NCBI RefSeq assembly: GCF_000213175.1
Contig: NW_009799100.1
Location: 4,827,526 to 4,891,525 of the forward strand
DNA: 64,000 bases
Source of the DNA: Neurospora tetrasperma FGSC 2508
Taxonomy: Eukaryota; Ascomycota; Sordariomycetes; Sordariales; Sordariaceae
Direction: 5' to 3'
Below are positions 1-11,201 of this stretch, one piece after another. The notes beneath the pieces are model-generated. The model did no database searches. It saw only the letters and a program-made list of their open reading frames with translations, and had not been told where the DNA came from. Positions within the stretch are counted from its first letter, which is position 1, and each line of letters opens with the position of its first letter. Made by a program: the position numbers and the translations under genes.

Positions 1-1
1 C

Positions 2-115
2 TTACCCCAGCCTTCATCTCGACACTTTGATGTCATGCAGTCTCGTGGGGGTGTTTATGCTATTTCGTTTCATGTTCCTGGCAAGCACAAGTCGGTGAGA
101 GCTTCAGGTAAATAA
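2..115 (+). CDS. possible C-terminal tail of a gene entering from the left edge
   Basis: One frame is open from the left edge for 37 codons and ends in TAA at 113-115. The peptide is mixed and globular-looking (it contains RGGVYAISFHVPGKHKS) with no low-complexity bias, which is what a terminal exon would look like. There is no start codon or splice acceptor inside the window to confirm it, and 37 codons can be open by chance. No family is recognised. Called weakly, as a partial gene only. Confidence 0.25.
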   Translation, partial: LPQPSSRHFDVMQSRGGVYAISFHVPGKHKSVRASGK

Positions 116-751
116 ATCGTAGTTGTTCCCCCTTTCGCTTGTTGCTTTCTGCCTCACAATGTCATACTTCAATGCCACCTTCACGCCCCATCCGTGACCC
201 AGTTGTTTAGTCCGGAAGATGTGAGTTCAGCTGGAGGGACTGCTCCGGCCGATATCCCAAAGCATCCAACCGGAAAGGATACCACAATCGGAACGAAGAG
301 AATCAACAGCTGCATCTTGCAATCACACAAGGTTGAGACATACATGATGGGTGGCCAGATGGCCTGCTCGTCCGAGGCCTGTCTGTTTATCTGTGTTGCA
401 GGATGGGATCATGTTCGTCCGCTTTCCGCTCTCTGATCCGGGTTTCGACTTGGGGGTTTTACTAGTGTACAGAGAGGAAGAGGAACCAACCAGCCATTTG
501 GGTCTCTCGGTCAGAGTCTCAAGTCAGTTCCGAGCGGACGAGAAGGGGCGCTGCTAGTTCTAGGTAGCTGAATGGGAGGTCAACACCATCAACCATGACT
601 TGCATAAGCACAACCCCCCTCTCGTACTCTCACATTATACTAGAGCAAGTATGTACTCGGCAGCCCCTCTTCCTCGTGTCGTTACTCGATGATCGCCCTC
701 CTCTGGGTGGTCTGGTGGAACCATGGCTCACGGCATGGAATCCCTCCCTCC

Positions 752-782
<31 letters not shown>

Positions 783-1806
783 CATTAGCCTCGTGCAAGG
801 CCAGTGACATGCAGTATGTATCGCCGGATCCGCAAGCCCAGTGTAACCTCCGCTCTTTTGGCTGCGTGCCTGATCGTGGCCGCCGCTTTGGTCTGCGCTA
901 CTCTGCCGTTCTCTGCGCTACTGGAGGCGGTGATGATTCTGAGCTGTCAAAGGGGAAGGAAAACCCAAATGCAACGTCAAAAAAGTCAATAAAACGGGGC
1001 CGAAGGTGGGGAATGCTGAGATGCCCCCGGCTGCCCCGCCAATTCCCTTGCCCGCTCCCGACGGGACATACACTAACAATTATATCCACTATCCACGCCC
1101 TCTTTTAGGGGCCAACGGATGCATAGTGTACACTATACGGGCACGGGGAGGGGACTGTCTCGGGGCCGGCAATACCAAGGACGGAATATCGGGACACGAT
1201 GGTACGTAACAAACCAAGGTAATGACAATGTTTTGCTGTCTGTCATTTCCGTTGGAGACGAGAAGAGCGATTGGATGTCCGGCCAACTCTTTTCCCCTCC
1301 AGCCAGCCAGTCACAGCAACTGCCCGCTTTGAGTGTTCCTTTCCCCTCTGCCACCATGTGAGCAGCTGAGTTCGGGCTGATGGGAACGGCAGGAACTTCT
1401 TCCATGTCAATCAGTTCTCTTGCTCGACCTGACCCGACATTTCCATCAGCTGCCTCCCCTCACTCTCGTCGAAAGGTTCAGCCCGCCACTCGTTACCATA
1501 ACCGACACCGAGACCATCGACCATACGACCAAACCTGCCTAGCCAACCATATTCACGCGACAATAACATCGACACCGAGACCGCGGTTGCGCTTGCGCCA
1601 TGGACATCATCAATGGTTGGACCTGATCCTGACGACCACACTGTTGACCTGCAGTAGCATAGTGAAGCTCCTGATTCGGTAACCATCGCGACCAAGATAT
1701 CCATCCACAGCCCCAAGCTTACGCCATCGGTACGACATACTGCTATACCGACCGGACAAACCCCGCGCAGCCTTATCAACTTCTTGCGCCGAATCATACC
1801 GCAATC
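116..1806. other. intergenic region and 5' leader of the RBR gene
   Basis: No convincing gene is visible. Short open frames exist on both strands, but they lack recognisable domains and several run through the poly-T tract. The last 400 bases are rich in CCA/ACC and pyrimidines, as fungal leaders often are, and lead to the ATG at 1807, so they are probably promoter and 5' UTR of the RBR gene. Confidence 0.5.
755..782. repeat. poly-T tract
   Basis: An uninterrupted run of 28 T follows a C-rich stretch. It is a simple homopolymer whose exact length is unreliable in assembly. Confidence 0.95.
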
Positions 1807-3741
1807 ATGCCGGGCGCACGCTCCGATGCGAACACTCCTCAGCCCAACCGGGAGTTTATATCTGACGAGGCGCACCTCCTACCGTTACCCCCAGACGCTC
1901 CCGATCTCCACGAACTCAACGCCTCTCTCGATGCCCTCTCGGCCGTCTTCCCCGATATACAGATAGACGTCTTCCGAGAGATGCTCTCCAGCTTCGACGG
2001 CGAATCGAGACTCGCCCTGGTCGCAAACGCTCTCATTCAAAACAAGGTTACTTGGGTCAAGGGTCGCTGGAGAGCCGCCGAAGAGATGCCTCGCAACGTG
2101 CCAGCCACAGCTGAGCCAGTCTCGGTCCCCTCAAGGCACAAGTTTCGAAGCAAGGAGTACAGAAGCGCAGTCGAAAAACTTGCATGGCAAGAGTTCAAAG
2201 GATTGTCCCGATCGACCATCACTGCAGTCCTCGCCGAGAACAATTACTGGTACCCGGATGCCCGTCCGACACTGGTCAGCCTTTCGTCCAAATCCTGGCG
2301 GTTTGCCATCTCGTCTCTATTCCTACGCAGAAAATCTGTATCGGGCACCGAGGCAGCAACACACCCGCTTGTCATCTGGAAATCATCTGGCAAGGGCTCT
2401 ATTGTGCCCTGTATCAAGACCACGGGCAATGCCGAACTAGATAAGGAGCTCTACGAAGCACTCATTCTTCCGATCCTCAAACAGGCACGTCAGGAAAGGG
2501 AAGACAAGGATCACAGCCTAGCGGCAGAGCTCAACACCAAAGAAGCGGAGGCGCTAGAAAGCATGTTTGAGTGCTCGTGCTGCTTTACCGAAGCTACGTT
2601 CGAAGAGATTGTGTCATGCAACGTTGACGGACATACCATCTGCTTTCGCTGTGTCCATCATACCCTCTCGGAAGCCGTGTTCGGACAAGGCTGGCAGTCC
2701 ACCATTAACACGGAAACTGGCACACTACGTTGTCCAGCTGTTGAAGGAAGCGGGTGCAAAGGGTGTATCTCTCAAGAACAGATGCACCGGGCCATGCTTG
2801 AGTTCAAAAAGGGCGCCGGGATCATGCACAAGTTTGAGCAACGTCTAGCCGAGCACAGTCTCGTAGTCAGCGGACTCCCACTTGTCCGCTGCCCTTTCTG
2901 TTCCTACGCCGAAGTCAACGAGATATACGAGCCTCCTAACCCACTGCCTCACCACTCCCTTAGGAAGAACGCCTTTCAGCTCATGTTCACTGTCCTGTGC
3001 ATTGGGTTCATTCCCTTTATACTACCTCTGGTCCTGATAATCGGAATAATTACGGTCCTGCTAAGTTACAAGCAAGATATAGTAATACCCTTATCCCAAG
3101 AATATCACGCCGCGCGCCAGCGTCTCCAGCGCCGCCGTCGCGGGTCCAAGTTTACCTGCCGAAACCCCGAGTGCCAACGCAACTCGTGTCTCTCATGCAG
3201 CAAAGAATGGGTTGACATACACGTCTGCAACGAGTCCTCCCTCGTCGCCTTGCGCACACAAGTAGAGCAAGCCATGAGCATGGCCGTCAAGCGTGTCTGT
3301 CCCCGCTGCAATACCTCTTTTGTCAAAACAGCCGGCTGCAACAAGCTCACTTGTCCGTGCGGATACAAGATGTGCTACGTCTGTCGAAAGGACATTGGCG
3401 GGGACGGGGACGGCCCAGACGTGGGGTACAGGCACTTTTGCGACCACTTTAGACCGGAGGGTGATGGAAGAAAGTGCGACAAGTGCACCAAGTGCAATTT
3501 GTGGGAGGCTGAGAATACGGAGCTGGTGCTGAAGCAGGCCAAGGAGGAGGCGGAGAGGAAGTGGTTCGAAACGGAGAATAGGGAGTTGACGGGCGCCGAG
3601 AAGGTGTTCTTGGAGACGGGCATGGCGATTGACCCGAATGCGGCGGCGAGGATGGATAAGATGTATGCGCATGGGAGTTGGCGGGTGCCGACGCTGGCGG
3701 AGTTGTTTGATTTTATCCTGGAACATATTTTGGAGGCGTGA
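1807..3741 (+). CDS. RBR (RING-IBR-RING) E3 ubiquitin ligase, RNF216/Triad3-like
   Basis: An uninterrupted 644-codon frame. Residues about 38-85 look like a CUE-type ubiquitin-binding helix bundle. RING1 starts near residue 256 (CSCC, then HTICFRC), followed by an IBR-like set of cysteines (CRNPECQRNSCLSC). RING2 near residues 498-526 has CPRC, then GCNKLTCPCGYKMCYVC, the arrangement of RNF216-type RBR ligases, in which the cysteine of the KLTC segment would form the ubiquitin thioester. In RBR enzymes RING1 binds the E2 and RING2 passes ubiquitin to the substrate. Between RING1 and the IBR cysteines, around residues 390-420, is a strongly hydrophobic stretch (LMFTVLCIGFIPFILPLVL) that looks like a membrane segment. 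The C-terminal tail is charged and helical. The start is the first ATG of the frame. Family assignment is firm; substrate and location are unknown. Confidence 0.92.
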   Translation: MPGARSDANTPQPNREFISDEAHLLPLPPDAPDLHELNASLDALSAVFPDIQIDVFREMLSSFDGESRLALVANALIQNKVTWVKGRWRAAEEMPRNVPATAEPVSVPSRHKFRSKEYRSAVEKLAWQEFKGLSRSTITAVLAENNYWYPDARPTLVSLSSKSWRFAISSLFLRRKSVSGTEAATHPLVIWKSSGKGSIVPCIKTTGNAELDKELYEALILPILKQARQEREDKDHSLAAELNTKEAEALESMFECSCCFTEATFEEIVSCNVDGHTICFRCVHHTLSEAVFGQGWQSTINTETGTLRCPAVEGSGCKGCISQEQMHRAMLEFKKGAGIMHKFEQRLAEHSLVVSGLPLVRCPFCSYAEVNEIYEPPNPLPHHSLRKNAFQLMFTVLCIGFIPFILPLVLIIGIITVLLSYKQDIVIPLSQEYHAARQRLQRRRRGSKFTCRNPECQRNSCLSCSKEWVDIHVCNESSLVALRTQVEQAMSMAVKRVCPRCNTSFVKTAGCNKLTCPCGYKMCYVCRKDIGGDGDGPDVGYRHFCDHFRPEGDGRKCDKCTKCNLWEAENTELVLKQAKEEAERKWFETENRELTGAEKVFLETGMAIDPNAAARMDKMYAHGSWRVPTLAELFDFILEHILEA

Positions 3742-4438
3742 CAATGCAGATTATGGGAAACTCTGGGAATCGTAAGGCTGGGAACAGGAAGGCAAAGGTG
3801 CACGAAACAACGTGAACGGGTACGCTGAATATCCATAGTTGAGCATTCATTTCACTTTGCCTGAATACGACCAGACATAGGTTTTGAAGATGAAGAATAA
3901 TCCACCAGCAATTATCCATACTGCCTTTTTGGTGATAGCATCATGTAACGCTGGCTGGCTGCCACGACGTCGACGTCACGGCGTTTCCCTGGCGACGTTC
4001 AGGGGTAAAGTCAATGTTAGTGACATAGTGGAGCCTTAGGGAAAGAAAGTGGTCTTATGTAAGCGAGCTTGGCTCAGCGTCCCAACGAAGCTCCCCAAAA
4101 TTTGTGAGCGCGGGCAGGCAACTGAACTCGCCAATTCGCAGCCAAAGCGCGTTCCACCCGTCAACCTCGCTCGTTTCCCACTCACTGCACAGCTGCTTGC
4201 CCGCGCCGCCAACGAGAGAGCTCCGTCAACTTTCGCGACTTTGCGACAGCTTCAGTCCGGGAACATCACTCCCTCGACATTTCAGCATTACCCACCAGCC
4301 CAACAACGTATTTACCCCGATCGCATAAGTAATTTACATTACGACAATAGCAGCAATACCAATCGAGTACGACACGCTCCAACCATCACCAACAAAACAC
4401 ACAGTTAACGCAAAGTCAACAATAATTCACCCACCACC
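3742..4438. other. intergenic region, arp9 promoter and leader
   Basis: A 697-base spacer between a stop and the next start. It holds no supported gene. The last 150 bases are rich in CAA/ACC repeats, typical of a fungal 5' leader, and end in CACC before the ATG at 4439, a good fungal start context. Confidence 0.6.
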
Positions 4439-6830
4439 ATGTCAGGCCAAACAGGCAAATGGCGAGAAGAGCAAGTCCTCGTCATCTGTCCTGGCAGTTC
4501 GACAACCATGGCCCAGCTCGGTTGTGGAGAACTCAGTCCGCCCGCCCACCGTTTTCCGACGCGCATGTTTAGAGACGAAGAGACGGGTCAATGGAGGCCC
4601 TACCATACTTATAAGCAGAAGAAGGCTGCCGCTGTGCCTGCGCCTGTGGTCGAGGGAGAACAGGAACCAGAAGAAGCAAAGCCAGAAGGGGAAAAGAAGG
4701 AAGAAGACAAGTGGGAATATGTCGAGGACCAGGACTCGGACGAGGGGGCTGTTTATCCTATCCAGGGTGAGTATTGACTAGTCTGCTGCTGGTTGTTTGG
4801 AGGGAGTGGAAAGGAACTGACAGAACCATGCACATAGGCGGCCACATCGTCGTAATGGACGCCTTCCTCGCCTTCCTCGAACACGTCCACTCTAGCCTAA
4901 CCACTACATACCACAACACGCCCATAATGCTCATGGCCTCTCCGCAATGGACACGCCCAGACTGCGAAACCTTGGCTCGTTACATATTCGAAAAGACCAA
5001 GACACCCGCCCTGTGTCTGATCAACTCCGCCATCGCGACGCAGTACGGCCTCAAGTGGCCCAACATGACAGTTGTCGATATCGGGTTTGAGAAGGTCGAC
5101 GTGACGTGTATCTACGACAGCAGGATCGTGGCACATCGGGATGTTGGGCCGGGGTGGCCAGAGAACAGCGCAGAAGAGGAAAGGGAAATCAGCGGTGGAG
5201 AGGTCTTCACACGGAAACTGCAGCAGCTACTGAAGGATAAGATCAACGGGTTCAACCGCGACATGGCCGAGCAACTAAAGAAGAGTAACATTTGCGAAGT
5301 GCTGCCTTACGCGCCGGACAAGCCGAAGCTGATGGATCTCCCTACCGAGGATGTCCCTGTTGCTGCGGCTCCTACTATTACTACCGGAGCGGCGGCCGCT
5401 GCAGCGGCTTCGGGCACTACGACAGAAGGACCGAAGATTGTCGAACCGGTTGCTGACGAACCTATCTACGACGCTGAAGGAAACTTGGTGGATGATGAGG
5501 GCGTGCTCGATGTTGCGAATATCGTGGCTACAGGTCAGACCAGGGAGTTCTTGGCCAAGAAGGAGAAGGAGAAGCAGGAGAAGGCGAAGAAGAAGGGCAA
5601 GGACAAAGAGGCGGAGGCGAATAGAGTGATGAGGTTGCCCAACTCTAAGAGGGTGAAGAACGTTTTCCACTTTGAGGAGTACGTTACCGAGGAGGTCCCG
5701 ATTGTTCAGCCTGCTCCGCCAGCACCGGCACCAGCACCGGCCGCACAGCCTGTATTAGCGACGACAGAGGGTGCTAAGGATGTTGAGATGGCTGATGCGC
5801 CCGCGGCACCACCAGCGGAAGGAGCCGAGAAGAAGGATGAGGAAAACAAGGATGATGCCAAGACCGAGGAGCAAAAACCGGACGCCCCTGCTACGGAGGA
5901 CAAGAAGCCCGAAGAGAAACCATCCGAACCCGCACCAGAACCCGCCACTGAAGCGCCCCAGCCTGCCGAAGCGCCAAATGCCCCCGAGCCCGCTGCTGCC
6001 CCCGCCCCTCCCACACCAGAAGGCCCCGTCCCCACCGAGCGCCAAACCAAGCGGATCCGGCGCGACATCGAAGTCGGCCTCGAGCGCTTCGAGTTCGCCG
6101 ACCGCGCCGAGATCGACCGTATCGTCACCGCCATCTACAACGCCGTCCAGTCCATCGACGACATGTACATGCGCCCTCCCTGCTGGGAATCCCTCGTCTT
6201 CGTCGGCAACGGCGCCCGCATCCGCGGTCTCAAGGAAAACATTCTCCAAACCCTACAAGCCCGCCACCTCATCTCCCCCTCGAGCGCAACCATCTTCACC
6301 TCCGAACTGCCCTCCAACATCGGCACACCCACAGCCGGCACGCCCGGTCCAGGAGGGGCTTCGACGCCTATCGCCAGCGGCCCAGGCGGTGCGCAGTCCG
6401 GCTCGCTACTACAAGCCGCCACTTCCGCCGCGGCTGCGAATGCGAACCTCAGCGTAGGACCCGGCGGTGCTCAGGGATTCCAGGGAGGGGCGGAGGGAAG
6501 CCAGCTGGGTCAGCATCACTTCCACAGCCAGACGCCGACGAATATCAAGTTGGCGCAGCTGCCGACGTATTTGAGCGAGTGGACCAAGAACGGGTTCGAG
6601 GAGGCCATGTTCCTTGGCGCGCAGGTGGCCGCGAGGATGGCATTTTGCATACATAATTTTGATGCGCAGGGGTTGGAGATGCAGCGGTATATGAGTTTGA
6701 GTAGGGTTGATTATAAGTGAGTATTCCCTATAAAAGGAACTGGTGAAAGCGTTTATGCTAACGAGATACCCAAAAAAATAGTGAGTTGGGTCCTAAGGGG
6801 ATTAGGTTGCATTCTATGTTGGGGTGGTAA
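4439..6830 (+). CDS. arp9: Arp9-like actin-related protein of SWI/SNF-RSC chromatin remodellers
   Basis: Three exons: 4439-4766, 4838-6716 and 6782-6830, giving 751 residues. Intron 1 is GTGAGT...ACATAG. Intron 2 (6717-6781) is GTGAGT...AATAG with a GCTAAC branch site; without it the protein would stop at 6720 and lose its end. The last exon adds NELGPKGIRLHSMLGW, which resembles the closing segment of actin-fold proteins. The N-terminal half has actin-like blocks (MLMASPQWTRPDCE; NMTVVDIGFEKVDVTCIYD). A long Ala/Pro/Glu/Lys-rich insert at about residues 210-430 separates the two actin halves, and a Gly/Pro/Ser-rich linker precedes the C-terminal YLSEWTKNGFEEAMFLGAQ. Arp9 proteins dimerise with Arp7-type subunits on the HSA helix of the remodeller ATPase in the nucleus. 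The assignment rests on motif resemblance; another divergent Arp is possible. Confidence 0.8.
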
Positions 6831-6992
6831 AGGCGGACTTTGGTTTGCCTTCTGATGTCTGAAATCGAAAGAGGATGATATACCATTGATTGGGTGGGTG
6901 GCCGAGTTGGTGGACAGACAGACAGCTGATGATGTTCTTGAAAGGAGGGAGGATAAGAGATGTACGAAATGAATGGATGAGGAGGTACTCGT

Positions 6993-6993
<1 letters not shown>

Positions 6994-7025
<32 letters not shown>
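6994..7025. repeat. (GGCT)8 microsatellite
   Basis: Eight near-perfect tandem copies of the tetranucleotide GGCT, in the 3' flank of the Arp9-like gene. Confidence 0.9.
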
Positions 7026-7358
7026 TCGTTTGAATCATTTTACACGTTATGCTCACACTTATGCTTACACTTGGCAGGCGTCAGAAAAAAAGAAAGTGTT
7101 GTTGAAAGGAACATGGCCAAGTTTAGGTTTCTCTATCCTTTTGGCTTGGGTGATATCCTATCCTATCTTGTCTTTTCTCGTTTTGTATACGATGGTCAAC
7201 AAGCAAATATGACAAGTGGATTGTGTGTGGTATGGGCTCGAATTTCTTTTACGTTCCTTGCTCTTTCTCCATCACGTTATCTTCCTCTGCCCTGGGCTAC
7301 GTTTCTTTTGTTGCGGATGATTGTAGGGTGGTTATTCTCGTGCTGACATGTAGAAGTT

Positions 7359-8215
7359 GGCAAGTGCCATCCATGTCATGTCTTGGGACTGTGGTTAAGC
7401 AGGTTGAACGTCTGGCTGTTTGTTTGTTCGTGAACTTGATGGTGGACGTTGGAGGTGAGCTCGAGGATGATGGAGTGGCTAGTGCTATATCTCAGTATAT
7501 AGGGTCGAGGCAGAGAAAGAGTCTGGTCTGGTCTGGTCTACCTTTCTGTCTGATGGGTGTCTTGGGTGTACTTATGCTTCTTCGTGTATTGTAGGTGAGT
7601 TGGGGGCTTCGTGAAGATGGGAGTGGTAAGTGTCGTATTACGAAGGGCAGCTTGGGGGTAGAGGCTTGTGTACCTGACCTCATAGTCAAAAATAACTGTC
7701 CCCCCTTACCACATTGGATATGTGAGGATGGGGACAGTATTGTTTTTACTATCACTGTACTTGGACTGATAGTTATCTGTGGTGTGAGTGGGTCTGATGC
7801 TGCCTGTTCGTGGTCTGTTGGCAAGTGTCCGAGAAGATGCTAGTGGCAAGTATCATAGCCTCGAGGAAAAGAGCCTTGTCTTGTCTATATGTCTGTCTAA
7901 CTGATTGACGACCGCTCATGGGTTGACTTCTGCTTCCTCACGGTCTATTGGCAAGTGTCTGGGAAGACGTAGCGGCAAAAGCCACCTCGTGAAGGGTAAT
8001 TCGGAGGTTCAGACGCGTCTAGTAGCCCGCTGGACCCTCAGATTCGGTGAGTCTCCCGGTCTTCTGGTGTCTGAGATGTCTGCTCACCTTGGGTTAACTC
8101 TCCCCTTTTTCACATATGTGGCACATATGTTCATCATATGTCGTGTCATATGTCTGATGACCGCGTGGCAAGTGCCACATCGTGGAGGTGGTTCGGGGGT
8201 CTATGTCTAATACGC
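7359..8215. repeat. diverged direct repeats carrying GGCAAGTG
   Basis: The word TTGGCAAGTG or GTGGCAAGTG recurs near 7360, 7813, 7840, 7950 and 8167, with a related GGTAAGTG near 7625. Several copies are followed within 30-60 bases by a GAAGGG/GGAGGT plus TTCGGGGG-like segment. The copies are too diverged for a clean period, so this is called by eye as decayed direct repeats of about 100-230 bases. Confidence 0.4.
8113..8157. repeat. cluster of CATATGT words
   Basis: Four copies of the palindromic core CATATG followed by T lie within about 45 bases, and two more near 8525-8540. They could be binding sites for a dimeric factor or simple-sequence decay; nothing here decides. Confidence 0.5.
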
Positions 8216-8705
8216 CCGGTCACTCTCTTGGCCTTCGAACTCGGCCTCCGGGTCTCCTGGTCTGGCCACCGCAGGCCACCTTTCCGCAACCGTCAATCCC
8301 CTTCCTAAGCGCCCGGTAAGGCAGAATATGGCACCCCTTAACCCAGCATATACAAGCATATATGTCTGTCCAGTTGGTGACAACTCGGGGATATTGCCCA
8401 CTATCCTGATATGGATGAGTTTCAAATGTACAGGTTTGGGCTTACTTTACATAGATCTGCCACCTGACCGGCGTTTAGAGGAGATTGATGGTTGCGAAAT
8501 CCGCGAACTTTAACAATATATCGTTCATATGTCTAACATATGTCGAGAGTACTTCAGGAAGGGCCGAGACGAAGTGGTTCTGAAAACTGGTCTTAAATTT
8601 ATTCCAAATCAATTTTTAATTAATTTCAAATCTATTTAGGACTCGTCACGACCTCGTCTCCAGAGGACTCCGGAAAAACCAGCCCGTTTGCCTTCCACGT
8701 CATGT

Positions 8706-9175
8706 TTTGCTTCCCGCTCCGCAAGTTCTTTCTGCATGCGTGCCCACATCCCCAGCCTCACCGTCCTCGCAACTCCCTATGGTTTTGGCTTCTTGACACC
8801 CGCACTTATCCCAACCTGTCCATCATTGGCTGTCCAGCCAAAATGTTCAGACACATTCAATCACGTGATTTATTGTTTCCCCGCTCGCAAATTTTCCTGC
8901 ATGCGTACCTACATCCTCAACCTCGTCGTCGTCACAACCTCGGCGTTTTCACAACATCACCTTCGCCACAACATCATCGTCCCCTGCAAACTCAACGTCG
9001 TCGCCATATTAGAATCTCACCAGTGTTTCAACTGTTGCACATACTCTGCTCTTTCAATTTCATTGCTGGCTTTCAATTGCCTAAGTTCCCGTTGACGCGT
9101 TTCGCTATTGCTGATCGTGCACATCCCCAACCCTGCCGTCGTCGCAACCTTATCATTGTCGGAACCTCGCCGTCG
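8706..9175. repeat. three diverged direct repeats in the P1 leader
   Basis: A unit with CCCCGCTCGCAA, then CTGCATGCGT, then CACATCC, CAACCTC and CGTCGTC occurs near 8706-8770 and 8876-8945. A shorter third copy (GTGCACATCCCCAACCCTGC and CGTCGTCGCAACC) lies near 9108-9170. All are in the same orientation, just before the ATG of the first array gene. Confidence 0.6.
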
Positions 9176-9293
9176 CCAATACTTGAAGCGTTGTTGACGT
9201 TTTTCTTTTTAGACACTCGTTTTTCAACAAACTTGCCAACACGCGCTATTCATTCCTACCTAAGAACCCGCAAACGAGCCGTAACACCGGACC

Positions 9294-11201
9294 ATGAGTT
9301 GCATTATTGACGCAGACTGGCTGCCGGATGACTTCCCTTGGGACGAGTTCACGTGGCTCTCGAAAGACGATTTGAAGAAACAATGTGCGAAGCGGTACCT
9401 TCCTGTTTCCGGTACCAAATCCGTGCTTCGACAGCGACTGCTCGACTACCAGCGTACCCATACCACCGAGGTCAGACCTTGTCCTTTGCGGCTGGAATTA
9501 TCATTTCCCTCCTGGGGGACGGATTACGGATGCTCGACAAAACCAATACTTCCCATAGTACTTGTTGAGGACTTGAGCACCTTTCGTGTTTGTTTCAAGA
9601 TGCGTTTCACGTTCGCGACCCATCGAATCACGAACTATAAGGGTGATACTGAAACCTTTGCTCGCGTTCAAATTGACTTTACCAATAAACCGTCTTGCTC
9701 TTGTGGCGTAAGTAAACGCGGCTTGCATTTCGAATACACTCTCAAACCACAGCTCCTTGCTGACTTAGTCCTTTTTAGAGACACTTTCTGCAAGATTCTC
9801 CCTGCCTCCATGTCGAATGTTCGTGATCAGGCTTTTGCTACCCCTGAGCTGCTTTCCAAGGACAAAGGCTAATTGTAATACCTGCATATAGATCTCCTTC
9901 GCAAAGTTTTCAACACCCCGGAGCTTCTTCTCTGGCAAGAAGCCTACCTGACTTCAGAACTCGAATACATCTACAAAAAAAGCCACGCCGCCCTTAGTCG
10001 TCTCAAGCCAGACCGTTACCGTCAAGGAAAGCAATGCGTCATATGTTTTGCTGTGCATAAGACGCATGAACTGAATGTCCCTTGCAGTTTGTGCGGATTG
10101 CCAACACATCCATTCTGCCTCAAAGCCTTGAGGAAGAAGAGAACATGCGATCCTGCGCAAGCCAGTCAATGCCTCCTCTGCTTGGACAAGACCGCCTTGG
10201 CCGTTGAGAAGTACTTTGGTCGGTCTCAGGTCTCCCTGGCTGTTGCCATACCTGTCCCCATCCCCGCCTCCCCAGCCAGCATCAGGGCACCAGCCGGATC
10301 GGACCGATCGATAACGGGTGCTATTCAATCGGAGGCTGTATCACCCGACTCCATAGAGCGAAGGACCACCCTGCAGGAGCCACACAGCGCAGCACAGCAA
10401 AGGTGCACATCGACGCCGCTCCCAGGGGTCCCGGCGCTCATTTGGCAGGAGATGCACCAGCAGGCACGAGAACAGCAAGAACAAAAACAACAACAACAAC
10501 AGGAGCAAAGCGAGCAACGACAACGACAAGATGAGCAACGACAACGACAAGATGAGCAAAAGTATAAACAACAAAAACAGCAGCAGCAGGCGCAGGCAAA
10601 GGTGCGAGCCATTCGTCCCGTCATCACTGAGGTAAGGGTCTCGGAACTCCCTGGCCCTGCCCGGGTAGAAGTAAGCAGCCGAGCAGCAGCAAAACAGACG
10701 CCCATCGCCAAGAAGCTGGTATTTGAGGATCTTTGGGCGAGTCCTGCTGCTTCTGCTGCTGGTAGCGGTGCTCATTCTTCCATTCAATCCTCACCTCCAC
10801 CCATAAGCACAGCTACCCAAGCTGACGAAAGTGCCGTCAATCCTCCTGGAAATTCCAGAGGCCGCTCTACGGACGCTCCTGAAGTCGCTGGTTTCGCCAA
10901 TGAACAGGCAAATAATGCCGATGTTCCTGGCTCAGCTCTTGTCGGTGCCAATACAATCATCACAGCCACTCTTGATAATACTAACAACAACAAAGACAAC
11001 AACACCACTGACAGGAAGGCCGCCAAGCTAGCGCGCAGTCTCAAGCGGCTTGAAGCAAAGTTAGAGCATCTAGAGAGGGAGGCAGATTATTACTACACAG
11101 AAGCCGAGAGGAAAGATCGGAAAATTGAGAGAGTTGAAAAGAAGATTTGGAAAATTAAGGAGAAGGCGGAGAAGAGGGCTTTGGCGAGAGGAGGGGATTG
11201 A
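9294..11201 (+). CDS. P1: SAP-SWIM-PHD family protein, array copy 1 (intact)
   Basis: Three exons: 9294-9707, 9779-9818 and 9892-11201, giving 587 residues. Order of parts: WLPDDFPW box; SAP-like helices (LKKQCAKRYLPVSGTKSVLR, about residues 25-53); SWIM zinc finger with C135, C137, C147 and H149; conserved block (YLLRKVF, then PELLLWQEAYL) at about 152-170; C4HC3 PHD-like finger (CVIC, CSLC, HPFC, CLLC) at about 195-255; Gln-rich linker with PALIWQEMHQQ; and a basic coiled coil at the C-terminus. Intron 1 sits inside the SWIM loop. Intron 2 splits a Tyr codon just after the SWIM His, as in the sister copies. SAP motifs bind scaffold DNA, SWIM fingers bind DNA or protein, and PHD fingers read histone tails, so a nuclear role is inferred. 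The start is the first ATG before the box. Probably functional. Confidence 0.82.

Larger units (their letters stand above)
6831..9293. other. long spacer between arp9 and the paralogue array
   Basis: About 2.4 kb with no gene I can support. It holds a GGCT microsatellite, several diverged copies of a GGCAAGTG-containing segment, a cluster of CATATGT words, an AT-rich stretch at 8590-8640 with AATTTTTAATTAATTT, and three diverged leader repeats before the first array gene. Short open frames here are repeat-derived and have no domains. Confidence 0.55.

Noticed and set aside
1411-1875. 154-codon minus-strand frame overlapping the RBR start
   Set aside because: It overlaps the RBR 5' leader and start, has no recognisable domain, and its codon use does not resemble that of nearby genes.
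5706-6457. Antisense and alternate-frame ORFs inside the Arp9 gene
   Set aside because: They come from the Ala/Pro/Glu repeats of the true frame, have no domains, and are Ser/Pro/Arg low complexity.
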